A stretch of DNA of 64,000 nt, from positions 169,264 through 233,263 of the forward strand of contig NZ_JPWA01000003.1 of assembly GCF_003326475.1 (NCBI RefSeq), in the 5' to 3' direction. Under the pieces are notes generated by a model. That model worked only from the letters and a program-made list of their open reading frames with translations, did no database searches and was not told where the DNA came from. Position 1 is the stretch's first letter. Each line of letters starts with the position of its first letter. The stretch is from Thalassospira xianhensis MCCC 1A02616 (GTDB taxonomy: Bacteria; Pseudomonadota; Alphaproteobacteria; Rhodospirillales; Thalassospiraceae). The position numbers and the translations under genes are program-made. Shown in pieces: positions 1 to 8,780 of this stretch.

Positions 1-678
1 GCACTGGACGGGCTTGATGGCGCTATCGAAGAAATTCACCGCCATGATAGTGCATCGCCGATCCTGTCGGTGTCGTGCGAGCCCAGCCTCGCCATGCGCT
101 GGTTAATGCCAAGGCTGGGCGCGTTTCGCGAATCCAATCCTGACTTGAATATCGATCTACGGCTGGCTGGTGGCCCGGTTGATCTGCTGGTTGAGGGATG
201 CGATGTGGCAATTCGGCGGGCTGATTTCGGTATCGGCGGGGATTACGAGGTAACGCGCCTTTGGCCGGAATTTGCCGGGCCGGTTTGTGACCCGGATTGT
301 TGGGAAAACATTCTGGCTCGTGATTTGTCAAATGCCCGCTGGTTACACAGTCGCACGCGACCTGATGCATGGGATGTATGGAAACGGGCGAGTGGAAGCA
401 ATGTCAGCCCGACAAGCGAGCAATATTTTGACCATTTCTTTTTTACACTTCAGGCAGCCGCTAATCGTTTGGGGACTGCAATCGGGCCCTTGCCGCTGGT
501 TTATGATGATCTGGTGGCAGGGCGGCTGGTCGCTCCGCACGGTATGGCGCCAACCGGCTATGACTATGTCCTGATCACATTGGATAGACCGGGCCGCGAT
601 CCGCGAATTTTGCGATTCTTTGACTGGCTGATGGTCGAAGCCAAGGGGATTGAAGGTGGGGCCGTGCCAAAAGGCTGA
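1..678 (+). CDS. LysR-family regulator, C-terminal part (cut by left edge)
   Basis: The frame is open from base 1, so the N-terminal winged-helix DNA-binding domain lies outside the window and only the effector-binding half is visible (about 225 codons). The segments EPSLAMRWLMPRLGAF, near residue 28, and DVAIRRADFG, near residue 65, are typical of the periplasmic-binding-like domain of GcvA-type LysR regulators. No target can be named, because the usual divergent neighbour is also outside. The stop at 676-678 is 39 bases before the next gene. The family is clear; the ligand is unknown. Confidence 0.8.
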   Translation, partial: ALDGLDGAIEEIHRHDSASPILSVSCEPSLAMRWLMPRLGAFRESNPDLNIDLRLAGGPVDLLVEGCDVAIRRADFGIGGDYEVTRLWPEFAGPVCDPDCWENILARDLSNARWLHSRTRPDAWDVWKRASGSNVSPTSEQYFDHFFFTLQAAANRLGTAIGPLPLVYDDLVAGRLVAPHGMAPTGYDYVLITLDRPGRDPRILRFFDWLMVEAKGIEGGAVPKG

Positions 679-717
679 TTGATATCGCGGTGCCTGACTT
701 GCTGTTGGAGGAACAAT

Positions 718-1314
718 GTGCGAACAGGAGGCGTTTCGGTTTGTATATCAAACAGATTGAAACGCGAACTGGATATGGGCATGACCGACCTTCCCTATTT
801 TGCAACGGCTGAACGATATTTCGATATCGGCGTGATCGATATGGTTTTGCGGCTGTGTGCGGCAACCGTGATCGGAATGGTGATCGGGTTGAACCGTGAT
901 GTGAATGGCAAGCCGACCGGCATGCGCACATTGGCGCTGGTTGCGCTTGGTGCGGCGGTGGTGTCGGTTGTTGCGGTCCATTTTCAGGATCTGATCGATC
1001 ATCCCGATGCGTTATCGCGCGTCGTGCAGGGGATTTTGCAAGGCGTTCTGACCGGGATCGGCTTTATCGGGGCGGGCGTGATCCTGCGCCAGCCAAAAGA
1101 CATGTCGGTTAGCGGCCTGACAACGGCGGCCACCGTCTGGATCACGGCTGCCCTTGGTATCGCATGTGCTCTGGCGGCTTGGCATGTGGTGGTGATTGCG
1201 ACGGTCCTGACGCTGATTGTCCTGATCGCCTTGAAACCGTTCGAACTTATGCTCGTTCGCCTTCTGGGCAATGAGCAAACCGTCGAGGATATCAAGGAAG
1301 ACAAACAGGGATAG
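718..1314 (+). CDS. MgtC/SapB-family inner-membrane protein
   Basis: This is a small polytopic membrane protein of the MgtC/SapB family. Seen: LRLCAATVIGMVIGLNRDVNGKPTG followed by MRTLAL, then TGIGFIGAGVILR and SGLTTAATVWITAALG, the glycine-rich conserved blocks of the family, and a last hydrophobic stretch near the C-terminus. The start is set at GTG 718 because GGAGGA (707-712) sits 5 bases upstream. ATG codons at 775 and 781 are in frame but lack a comparable site. Family members are linked to magnesium limitation and acid or virulence adaptation, but the molecular activity is unsettled. It converges on the LacI regulator with a 10-base gap. Confidence 0.8.
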   Translation: MRTGGVSVCISNRLKRELDMGMTDLPYFATAERYFDIGVIDMVLRLCAATVIGMVIGLNRDVNGKPTGMRTLALVALGAAVVSVVAVHFQDLIDHPDALSRVVQGILQGVLTGIGFIGAGVILRQPKDMSVSGLTTAATVWITAALGIACALAAWHVVVIATVLTLIVLIALKPFELMLVRLLGNEQTVEDIKEDKQG

Positions 1315-1324
1315 TCGGGTTTGA

Positions 1325-2365
1325 TCAGAAATCCTCTCCCTCCCGGAAGGCGGCAAGATCGTCGATCCGTCGATAGGGTAAAAGCGTTTGCAGTTCTTCT
1401 GCCGGGGTGCCGGTCATCAGGTCGTGCAAATGTTCCGACAGCACTTTGCCAACCTTGCGTTGTGGCTGGTAGTAATAGGCGAGCTTCTGTCTGGACAGCA
1501 TGCGAAACGGCATGCCGCCAAAACCGACAATACCGATCCCGTCCCGTATCGTGTCCATGCCCAGTTCCAGCAATGCCTCCAGCGCACCAATCATGGTCAT
1601 CTGGCTGGCGCACACCACGGCGGTGGCATCGCGCTGATTGGTAAACAGGCGGATAGTGGCTTCGCGCGCGGCACGGACGGACACGTCCGATGTCATCCAG
1701 ATCAGGCTTTCTGGATCAAGCCCAGCCTCGATCATCGCGCGCCGCGCACCGCGTTTGCGATAGCCAAAAAAAGTCAGATCTTCGGGCGGATCAATCATGC
1801 CGATTTTGCGATGGCCATCATCAATCAGGCGTTTGACCGCATCATAAGCCGCATGTTCATCATCGTGATCGACAAAGGCATGCGGGGTTAAAAGTTCCGT
1901 CCGGCCAAAACTGACAAAGGGAAAGTCATGTTGCAGGCAGTATTTGGCGCGGCTGTCCTGTAAGGTCGTGCGCGAAAATACAACTGCGTCGGCCATATGC
2001 TGCGTATGAACGCGACGCACGGGTTCAAGCGGGTCTTCGCTGCTGGTCTGGGCTAGGACAACCAGTGAATAATGATCGGCCTCTAGGCCCTTGGCGAGGC
2101 TTTCAACCTGCGCCAGAAAGCCCGGGTCGCCATAATCGCCAACTTCGGGGGAATACAGGATCGAACAGACCTGCATGGTTTTGCCGGTGCGCAGCATGAC
2201 GCCACGGGCATCGGGATGGTAACCGATTTCGACCGCCGCGGCCTTGACGCGGGCGACTGTATCGGGTTTGACCTCCGGCCCGTCTTTCAATGCACGAGAG
2301 ACCGTCGTGACCGACAGGCCAAGACGGTCGGCAATAGTGCGAAGGTTCGGGCGGGAGGCTGACAT
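1325..2365 (-). CDS. LacI-family transcriptional regulator of the sugar locus
   Basis: 346 residues. The N-terminal helix-turn-helix LRTIADRLGLSVTTVSRAL is followed by the hinge region GYHPDARGVMLRTGKT and a periplasmic-binding-protein-like sensor domain with DGHRKIGMIDPP. It lies 53 bases downstream of the beta-glucosidase on the same strand and is probably co-transcribed with it. It most likely represses both the glucosidase and the divergent ABC importer through the two matching 12-bp sites at 3801-3812 and 3910-3921, whose AACGTT core fits LacI-family operators. It resembles AglR-type regulators of alpha- and beta-glucoside uptake. The inducer is not shown by the sequence. Confidence 0.88.
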   Translation of the reverse strand: MSASRPNLRTIADRLGLSVTTVSRALKDGPEVKPDTVARVKAAAVEIGYHPDARGVMLRTGKTMQVCSILYSPEVGDYGDPGFLAQVESLAKGLEADHYSLVVLAQTSSEDPLEPVRRVHTQHMADAVVFSRTTLQDSRAKYCLQHDFPFVSFGRTELLTPHAFVDHDDEHAAYDAVKRLIDDGHRKIGMIDPPEDLTFFGYRKRGARRAMIEAGLDPESLIWMTSDVSVRAAREATIRLFTNQRDATAVVCASQMTMIGALEALLELGMDTIRDGIGIVGFGGMPFRMLSRQKLAYYYQPQRKVGKVLSEHLHDLMTGTPAEELQTLLPYRRIDDLAAFREGEDF

Positions 2366-2418
2366 ATACAGGTCCGTTCATTTATTCTTTGGCGGACAAT
2401 CTAATCGCCCGTTTGCGG

Positions 2419-3750
2419 TTAAGGCAATGCGTTGCTTTCGATCACGCGACGCATGAAGTCATAGGATGCCTTTGGCGTGCGCTTGAGCGTGTCGTAATCG
2501 ACATGCACCAAACCGAACCGTTTTTCATAGCCATACGCCCATTCGAAATTATCAAGCAGGGACCATGGCATATATCCCTGCACGTTTGCGCCCTCGTCAA
2601 CGGCGCGCAAAAGGGCTGAGAGATATTCACTGTAGTAGGCAATGCGATCCTGATCGTCGATATAGCCGTTATGGCCGGGAATGTCCGTGAAGGCACCACC
2701 ATTTTCGGTCACAAAGATTGGCGGGTTGCCATAGTTTTCTTGAAGGATTTTCATGGTGCGATAGAAGCAGTCGCCGTCAATCGCCCACCCCATTTCCGTC
2801 CGGCGGAAATATTTCGGCGGTTCGGCATGTTTGAATGGCCAGGCGCGCCCTTCGGCGGCTTCAATATAGCTTGGGAAATACTGGTTCAACCCCTGAAAAT
2901 CGACATTGGTCTCGATCGCTTCAAGGTCGCCGTCCTGAATGTGTGGTTCCATCCGGTCGATAATTAGCTCGGGATATCGACCGTAATAAACCGGATCAAG
3001 AAAGATACCATTCCATTTGGCTTCGAACAGATCGACCAGATGGGCATCCTGTTCGCGTCGATGCGGTAGTGTGTAAGCCTTATGCATTGGCAAAACGAAT
3101 CCGACCGGTGCATCCGGATAGTGATGCTTGATCACGCGGGTTGCACGGGCATGGCACATATTCAGATGGTGGGCGACCCGCATTGCTGCGCGTGGGTCGG
3201 TAATTCCCGGTGCGTGGCGGCCTTCTTCGTGGCCAACCCACGCCACCACGTTGGGTTCGTTAAACGTAACCCACGATTTGACCCGGTCGCCAAATCGCGT
3301 CACCAGCAGCTCGGTATAGTCGCCAAACCAGTCGACGATGCTGCGATTGGTCCAACCGCCGCGGTCCTGCAATGCCTGCGGCAGGTCCCAGTGATACAGG
3401 CATAACCAGGGATCAAGGCCGCGTTCGCACATGCCGTCAATTAACCGGTCGTAAAATGCCATGCCGGTTTCGTTGACTTTGCCCGTGCCGTTCGGAATGA
3501 CACGCGGCCACATCACCGAAAATCGATAATGTTTGGCACCAAGCCCCCTGATCAGGTCAAGATCTTCGGCCCAGCGATGATAATGGTCGCAGGCGACACT
3601 GCCGTTATCGCCATTGGCAACCCGGCCGGGTGTTGCACAGTAGGTGTCCCAGATGCTGTCGCCGCGCCCGTCGTCGCTCGCGCCGCCTTCAATCTGATAG
3701 CTTGAGGTCGAGACACCCCAGCGGAAACCGTTGGGAAAAGGTTTGGTCAT
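2419..3750 (-). CDS. GH1 beta-glucosidase
   Basis: 443 residues, normal for glycoside hydrolase family 1. It hydrolyses terminal beta-D-glucosyl residues from beta-glucosides such as cellobiose. Seen: N-terminal GFRWGVSTSSYQIEG, acid/base glutamate E165 in TFNEP, nucleophile E349 in VTENG, and the late substrate-site segment WSLLDNFEWAYGY. No signal peptide is visible, so it should act in the cytoplasm on imported sugar. ATG 3750 is chosen because AAGGAAAC precedes it by a few bases; the longer upstream frame runs through the operator region. It is divergent from the ABC importer and followed by the lacI-type gene. Confidence 0.93.
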   Translation of the reverse strand: MTKPFPNGFRWGVSTSSYQIEGGASDDGRGDSIWDTYCATPGRVANGDNGSVACDHYHRWAEDLDLIRGLGAKHYRFSVMWPRVIPNGTGKVNETGMAFYDRLIDGMCERGLDPWLCLYHWDLPQALQDRGGWTNRSIVDWFGDYTELLVTRFGDRVKSWVTFNEPNVVAWVGHEEGRHAPGITDPRAAMRVAHHLNMCHARATRVIKHHYPDAPVGFVLPMHKAYTLPHRREQDAHLVDLFEAKWNGIFLDPVYYGRYPELIIDRMEPHIQDGDLEAIETNVDFQGLNQYFPSYIEAAEGRAWPFKHAEPPKYFRRTEMGWAIDGDCFYRTMKILQENYGNPPIFVTENGGAFTDIPGHNGYIDDQDRIAYYSEYLSALLRAVDEGANVQGYMPWSLLDNFEWAYGYEKRFGLVHVDYDTLKRTPKASYDFMRRVIESNALP

Positions 3751-3800
3751 GATTGTTTCCTTGCCCTGTCGCGGATCGCATTCGTTGGCAGATCCAAAAT

Positions 3801-3812
3801 CGTAACGTTTCG
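3801..3812. promoter_or_regulatory. Putative LacI-family operator, copy 1
   Basis: CGTAACGTTTCG, a near-palindrome with a central AACGTT, lies 50 bases upstream of the beta-glucosidase start. Its exact reverse complement occurs at 3910-3921. The flanks are similar too (an AAAAT tract on one side and AT-rich sequence on the other), which argues against chance. Confidence 0.65.
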
Positions 3813-3909
3813 GAAATTTCGGCAAAAAAATAATGCCGGATCTATTTCGCCTTATTATGGAAGGGTTTTGTTGATTGACAAGAGTGAATAAAGCGCTTAT
3901 CAAAAAAAT

Positions 3910-3921
3910 CGAAACGTTACG
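3910..3921. promoter_or_regulatory. Putative LacI-family operator, copy 2
   Basis: CGAAACGTTACG is the exact reverse complement of 3801-3812, with a centre-to-centre distance of 109 bases. It lies 57 bases upstream of the ABC binding-protein gene, so the pair brackets the divergent promoter region and could support looping by the neighbouring LacI-family regulator. Confidence 0.65.
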
Positions 3922-3978
3922 AATTTTCGACCATCAAGAAGTCGGGCGCGAACGTATCCATTAGGGAGGACATCTGTT

Positions 3979-5223
3979 ATGAAGAAATTTCCAAAGGTCG
4001 CAGCACTTGCGACATTTCTGAGCGCCGGTGTTTCTGTCGGTGCGCTTCACGCCCAGACAGCCGAAGTTCTCCATTGGTGGACTTCGGGCAGCGAACAGGC
4101 AGCTTTGGGCGAAATCCGTGCCGCTTTCGAAGCACAGGGCGGCAAATGGGTAGATACGCCTATTGCTGGTGGTGGCAATGCGCGCGCGGCTGCTGTCAAC
4201 CGTATGCTGGGCGGTGATCCGGCGACTGTTTTTCAGTTTTCCATCGGACAGCAATTGCGTGAACTGGCCGATCAGGGGCTTTTGGCCGATGTGAATGCGG
4301 TGGCTGACGAAGAAAACTGGGATGAAAAGCTGCCGCCGCTGATCGTTCAGGCGGCAAAATATGATGGCGACTACATCGCGGCCCCGATCAACATCCACGG
4401 CGAAAATTGGATGTTTTACAATACCGAAGCGCTTGAAAAAGCCGGGATAGAGGTTCCGAAAAGCTGGCCGGAATTTATTGATGCGGCCAAAAAGCTTGAA
4501 GATGCCGATATTGTTCCGATCGGTCTTGGCGGGCAGCCGTGGCAGGAACGTATCCTGTTTAACAGTGTCCTTTTGGGCGTTGGCGGGCGTGAATTTTACG
4601 CCCAGCTATACAGCACGCTGGATGATGAACTTCTCGCATCGGACACCATGCTCAAGGTGTTTGAAACATTTGCTGCGCTTAAACCCTTTGTCGATGAAGC
4701 AAGCCCAGGCCGCAACTGGAACGAGGCGACCAATATGGTCATTCGCGGCGATGCGGCGTTTCAGTTCATGGGTGACTGGGCCAAGGGTGAAATCATTGCT
4801 GCCGGGGTCGAACCGGGTACAACGGTTGGCTGCGCCTTCGCCCCGGCTGTCGATACAGCCTATATCATGACTGTTGATGCCTTTGCCTTTTCCGCCATGG
4901 ATAGTGACGAAGCCCGGGCCGCCCAGCAAAAGATGGCGCAGGTTATGCTTGAACCCGACGTTCAGATTGCCTTTAACAAGAAAAAGGGCTCGATCCCTGC
5001 CCTTCTTGATGTGTCGGGCGACAGTTTTGATGCCTGTGCACAAAAAGCCATGGCAGCATTGCAAGACAAGAAAACCCATCTGGTCAGTACCGGGCTGTTT
5101 GGTGTTCCCAGTGCCGTTTCCGGGGCAATTGATGACAGTATCTCCAATTTCTGGAACAGTGCTGACATGAGCCCGCAACAGGGACAGGAAGAATTCCGTC
5201 AGGCGATTTCCTACGCCAAGTAA
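3979..5223 (+). CDS. Sugar ABC importer, periplasmic binding protein (GtsA-like)
   Basis: 414 residues. It has a Sec signal peptide ending near ALHAQ (residue 25) and then an extracellular solute-binding family 1 domain. The segments VLHWWTSGSEQAAL, YIAAPINIHGENWMFYNTEALEKAG, GGQPWQ, FQFMGDWAKGE and KKGSIPALLDV closely follow the GtsA/GlcE glucose-binding proteins of Pseudomonas-type glucose/mannose importers. The start at 3979 has a strong AGGGAGGA site. It is the first gene of a four-gene importer operon. Because a GH1 beta-glucosidase and a LacI regulator are divergent from it, the cargo may be a beta-glucoside or cellobiose rather than free glucose; that is inference. Confidence 0.88.
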   Translation: MKKFPKVAALATFLSAGVSVGALHAQTAEVLHWWTSGSEQAALGEIRAAFEAQGGKWVDTPIAGGGNARAAAVNRMLGGDPATVFQFSIGQQLRELADQGLLADVNAVADEENWDEKLPPLIVQAAKYDGDYIAAPINIHGENWMFYNTEALEKAGIEVPKSWPEFIDAAKKLEDADIVPIGLGGQPWQERILFNSVLLGVGGREFYAQLYSTLDDELLASDTMLKVFETFAALKPFVDEASPGRNWNEATNMVIRGDAAFQFMGDWAKGEIIAAGVEPGTTVGCAFAPAVDTAYIMTVDAFAFSAMDSDEARAAQQKMAQVMLEPDVQIAFNKKKGSIPALLDVSGDSFDACAQKAMAALQDKKTHLVSTGLFGVPSAVSGAIDDSISNFWNSADMSPQQGQEEFRQAISYAK

Positions 5224-5301
5224 GGCGACCGGAATGACACGGCTTTGCAGGTGCGCCGCTGTCTCATGCAGCGGTGCCTTTACAAAGAAGCGAGATTATT
5301 C

Positions 5302-6231
5302 ATGGCCGAACCGGCACAGGGTGCGTTGAAGACTTCGCACGACGGCAGATGGCGCTGGCGTCCGCAATGGACGGCAAGAATGGCGCTGATCCCTGCCATG
5401 ACGATTACCATCGTCTGTTTCTATGGCTTTATCATCTGGACCTTTGTCATCTCGCTGACGCGCTCGCGTCTGTTGCCGGTTTATAAATTTACCGGCTTTG
5501 ATCAATATGTACGCCTGTTTGCCAATGAACGCTGGTGGACGGCAATGCAGAATATCGCCATCCACGGCTTCCTGTTTATCGGCGGATGTATTGTTTTCGG
5601 TTATTTGCTGGCGATCCTGATTGATCGCGGTGTCAAGGCCGAAGGCATGTTTCGCACGGTCTTCATGCTGCCGCTTTCGATGTCGTTCATTGTGACCGGG
5701 GTCATCTGGCAATGGGTGATGAATCCGGGGCTGGGGCTTCAGGATGCGGTGCGCGAACTGGGCTGGACCACGTTTGAATTCAACTGGATCGTGCGTCAGG
5801 ACCGGTCGATCTATACCTTGGCAATTGCCGGGATCTGGCAGCAGGTTGGGCTGTGCATGGCACTGTTTCTGGCGGGGTTGCGCAATGTCGACCCCAATAT
5901 CTGGAAGGCATCACGGGTGGATGGCATTCCGGTCTGGCGTGTCTATCTGCATGTTATTACGCCGATGATGCGGACCGTATTCTTTACGGTCTTTATCCTG
6001 ATGAGCGCGATTGTCATGAAGGCCTATGATCTTGTCGTTGCGCTGACCGGTGGCGGGCCCGGCTTTTCATCAGATTTGCCGGCGAAATTTGTGGTGGATC
6101 ATATCCTGAATCGTCAGGAGCTGGGTCTTGGTGCCGCAGGTGCGTTCGTTTTGCTCTGTACCGTGATCGCAGTCATTTCCCCCTATATCCATTTTGAATT
6201 GCGTAAAGCACGCGACGGCGGGGGGCATTGA
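5302..6231 (+). CDS. Sugar ABC importer, permease 1 (GtsB/MalF-like)
   Basis: 309 residues with about six membrane helices. The cytoplasmic EAA-loop is visible as WKASRVDGIPVWRVYLHVITPMM, the contact site for the ATPase. ATG 5302 begins MAEPAQGALK and gives the usual family length; the frame extends upstream but the added residues are not membrane-protein-like. It pairs with the next gene as the heterodimeric pore. The stop overlaps the start region of permease 2, so translation is probably coupled. Confidence 0.88.
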   Translation: MAEPAQGALKTSHDGRWRWRPQWTARMALIPAMTITIVCFYGFIIWTFVISLTRSRLLPVYKFTGFDQYVRLFANERWWTAMQNIAIHGFLFIGGCIVFGYLLAILIDRGVKAEGMFRTVFMLPLSMSFIVTGVIWQWVMNPGLGLQDAVRELGWTTFEFNWIVRQDRSIYTLAIAGIWQQVGLCMALFLAGLRNVDPNIWKASRVDGIPVWRVYLHVITPMMRTVFFTVFILMSAIVMKAYDLVVALTGGGPGFSSDLPAKFVVDHILNRQELGLGAAGAFVLLCTVIAVISPYIHFELRKARDGGGH

Positions 6232-6233
6232 TC

Positions 6234-7088
6234 ATGCGATATAACCGTCTTGCGCTTTACGCGATGCTGGGGATCGCTGCCCTGATGATTCTGGCGCCAG
6301 TCTTCATCATGGTGTCGACGTCGCTGAAATCTATGGATGAAATCCGCGATGGCAGCATCTTTGCGCTGCCAGCAGAACCAAATTTTGATGCATGGGGCGA
6401 GGCATGGTTTGGCGATTGCACCCAGACCGTCGGTGAGGATTGCGGTGGTTTGTCATCCTCTTTTCTGACATCGGTCAAAATCGTCATTCCGGCGCTGTTT
6501 TTGTCAGTCGGGCTTGGTGCAGTTACCGGTTATGCTCTGGCGGCGTGGAAGATGCGTGGGGCAAATCTGATGTTTGCGGCCCTTCTGGTTGGCATGTTCA
6601 TCCCGCCACAGGTCACACTTTATCCCTTGATCATTATGGTGCGCGAGTTGGGGATATTTGGATCCATTCCGGGACTGGTTCTGGTGCATGTCATCTGGGG
6701 TGTTGCCTTTACCACCATGATGTTTCGAAACTTTTTCAAAACCGTTCCACAGGATCTGCTGAAAGCTGCACGGATTGACGGGGCCGGTTTTTGGCCCTTG
6801 TTCTGGCATGTGATGTTGCCCCTGTCGTTACCGATTCTGGGCGTCGCGATGATTTTGCAGTTCACATACATCTGGAACGATTTTCTGCTGGGTCTGACCT
6901 TTGGCGGGCGATCCGGACAGCCGATGACGGTTGCGCTTAACAACCTTGTCGGATCGCAGTTCGGCGAAAAGGAATATAATGTGGATATGGCTGCCACCAT
7001 GCTGACAGCGCTTCCGACATTGGCGGTTTATCTGCTGTCGGGGCGGTTGTTTGTTCGCGGAATTGCGGCTGGTGCAGTGAAAGGATAA
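6234..7088 (+). CDS. Sugar ABC importer, permease 2 (GtsC/MalG-like)
   Basis: 284 residues from ATG 6234, which has a GGGGGG stretch about eight bases upstream; a TTG at 6228 is also in frame. There are six predicted helices, and the EAA loop LLKAARIDGAGFWPLFWHVMLPL sits in the second half. The segment GDCTQTVGEDCGGL (around residues 60-75) is a periplasmic loop with two cysteines. The N-terminal half carries the conserved PPQVTLYPL. It works with permease 1 and the downstream ATPase. Confidence 0.88.
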   Translation: MRYNRLALYAMLGIAALMILAPVFIMVSTSLKSMDEIRDGSIFALPAEPNFDAWGEAWFGDCTQTVGEDCGGLSSSFLTSVKIVIPALFLSVGLGAVTGYALAAWKMRGANLMFAALLVGMFIPPQVTLYPLIIMVRELGIFGSIPGLVLVHVIWGVAFTTMMFRNFFKTVPQDLLKAARIDGAGFWPLFWHVMLPLSLPILGVAMILQFTYIWNDFLLGLTFGGRSGQPMTVALNNLVGSQFGEKEYNVDMAATMLTALPTLAVYLLSGRLFVRGIAAGAVKG

Positions 7089-7093
7089 CGGAC

Positions 7094-8167
7094 ATGAACG
7101 GCGTTGAATTACGTGGTGTGACCAAGGCCTATGCCGGTCTGACCGTGATGAAGGACATCAATCTCGAAATCGAGGATGGCGCGTTTCTGGTTCTGCTGGG
7201 GCCGTCAGGGTGTGGCAAATCGACGATTCTGAACATGATTGCAGGTTTGGAACCCGTTACCGGTGGATCAATCCACATCGCTGGTCGTGATGTGACGGAA
7301 CTGGAACCTGATGAACGCGATATCGCGATGGTGTTTCAGTCATATGCACTCTATCCGACCATGTCGGTGCGCAAGAATATCGGTTTCGGCCTTAAAATAC
7401 GTGGCATGCCGAAGGCTGATATCGAAAAACGGGTCGACGAGATTGGCGAACTTTTGCAAATCACCCCGCTTCTGGACCGAAAGCCATCGCAATTGTCCGG
7501 TGGCCAGCAGCAGCGTGTGGCAATTGGCCGTGCGCTGGTACGCGAACCATCAGTATTCCTGTTTGATGAGCCTTTATCGAACCTTGATGCCAAGTTACGT
7601 GCTGATATGCGTGTCGAACTGAAACGTCTTCATGAACGGCTTGGCCGGACAATTGTCTATGTCACCCATGACCAGATCGAAGCCATGACGCTGGCAACCA
7701 AGGTGGTGGTTCTGGACAAGGGTTCCATTCAGCAGGCCGATACACCGGAAAATGTCTATCGCCGCCCGGCCAACAAATTTGTCGCCAGCTTCGTCGGGGC
7801 TCCGACCATGAATTTCATTGACGGCAAACTGATACAGGATGGCGATGGTATCGCGTTCGATGGGGGATCGGGTCAGTTGCCTTTGGCAAGTTTGCCGACC
7901 CGCGCACATGATCTGATCGGGCAACCCGTGACCTTGGGCGCGCGTCCCGAACATCTGATGTTTGATGATCTTGGGGCCAATGCACGGGTGCTTCTGGCTG
8001 AGCCGACCGGACCGGATCAGTATGTCCGTCTTGCGGTTGCCGGATCGGAAGTCACCGCGCGTACCGGCCCGGAACAGCATTTCAGTTCTGGCACAGATGC
8101 GCGGATCATGATTGACGGTGCACGTGTGTCGCTGTTCGATCCCGAAAGCGGACGTGCAGTTCTTTAG
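7094..8167 (+). CDS. Sugar ABC importer, ATPase (MalK/UgpC-type)
   Basis: 357 residues. Walker A GPSGCGKST lies near residue 37, Q-loop FQSYALYPTMSV near 80, signature LSGGQQQR near 134, Walker B VFLFDEPLSNLDAKLR near 154 and the H-loop VTHDQIEAMTL near 191. The C-terminal 120 residues form the TOBE/MalK regulatory domain (TLGARPEHL). It starts five bases after permease 2 and closes the importer operon. Such ATPases are sometimes shared between sugar importers. Confidence 0.9.
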   Translation: MNGVELRGVTKAYAGLTVMKDINLEIEDGAFLVLLGPSGCGKSTILNMIAGLEPVTGGSIHIAGRDVTELEPDERDIAMVFQSYALYPTMSVRKNIGFGLKIRGMPKADIEKRVDEIGELLQITPLLDRKPSQLSGGQQQRVAIGRALVREPSVFLFDEPLSNLDAKLRADMRVELKRLHERLGRTIVYVTHDQIEAMTLATKVVVLDKGSIQQADTPENVYRRPANKFVASFVGAPTMNFIDGKLIQDGDGIAFDGGSGQLPLASLPTRAHDLIGQPVTLGARPEHLMFDDLGANARVLLAEPTGPDQYVRLAVAGSEVTARTGPEQHFSSGTDARIMIDGARVSLFDPESGRAVL

Positions 8168-8203
8168 GTTGCCAAATTCCGCATTCAGGGCATCTACCCG
8201 ATA

Positions 8204-8761
8204 TTATTTCATCATGCTTTGCGGCAGGGAGCTGTCGGAAAACAGCGGGTATTTGCTGCGTGCGTTAGGTAACTGATAGTGCCACCATTCATGATCGTAA
8301 TATTCGAATCCGGCGCTGACCATGACGCCAAGCAACAGCAAACGGTTGGCTTCGGCGTCTTTTGAAAGCCCGTCCGCTCCGTGATAGGACCGGATATGCA
8401 TTTCATCAAACCCTGCCCCCATATCCAGTTCCTTGCCGTTTTCGTCCAACAGCGTTAGATCAATGGCAACACCACGGCCATGTGGCGATCCAATATCGGG
8501 ATTGGCGATGAAATCAGGATTGGGTGTATGGTTCCAAAGGGCCCGCTGGGCTTCTTGTGGGCGGAAAGCATCCAGAATGCGAATGCCTTTCCCGTGACGT
8601 CGTGCCATGGCGACCGCCTTTTTCAGGCAGTCCGCCGCATCGCGATGAAGATAGCAGGCAGGCCGTGAATAAATTGGTGCCCCGGTGAAATTGCGATCCG
8701 TGGCATAAACAATATCGATTTCGACATCATATTCTTGTGGCGTAATTTCGATCAGCGCCAT
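8204..8761 (-). CDS. ddpX: D-alanyl-D-alanine dipeptidase, VanX/DdpX type
   Basis: 185 residues. It is a zinc dipeptidase that cleaves D-Ala-D-Ala. Seen: zinc ligands H94 and D101 in SPHGRGVAID, catalytic E158 and zinc ligand H161 in HEWWH, and R67 in DAFRP. The H-to-D spacing of seven and E-to-H spacing of three match VanX. There is no signal peptide, so it is cytoplasmic. There are no vanA/vanH genes nearby, so a peptidoglycan-recycling role (D-Ala salvage, as for E. coli DdpX) is more likely than glycopeptide resistance. It is convergent with the sugar operon and divergent from tsaB, with only 19 bases between the starts. Confidence 0.88.
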   Translation of the reverse strand: MALIEITPQEYDVEIDIVYATDRNFTGAPIYSRPACYLHRDAADCLKKAVAMARRHGKGIRILDAFRPQEAQRALWNHTPNPDFIANPDIGSPHGRGVAIDLTLLDENGKELDMGAGFDEMHIRSYHGADGLSKDAEANRLLLLGVMVSAGFEYYDHEWWHYQLPNARSKYPLFSDSSLPQSMMK

Positions 8762-8780
8762 TGCCGGAGGCCCCCTGTTC

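Noticed and set aside
8204..8761. Vancomycin-resistance gene vanX
   Set aside because: Catalytic residues match VanX, but no vanA, vanH or VanRS-type genes are nearby; a D-Ala-D-Ala recycling role is more likely in this Gram-negative context.
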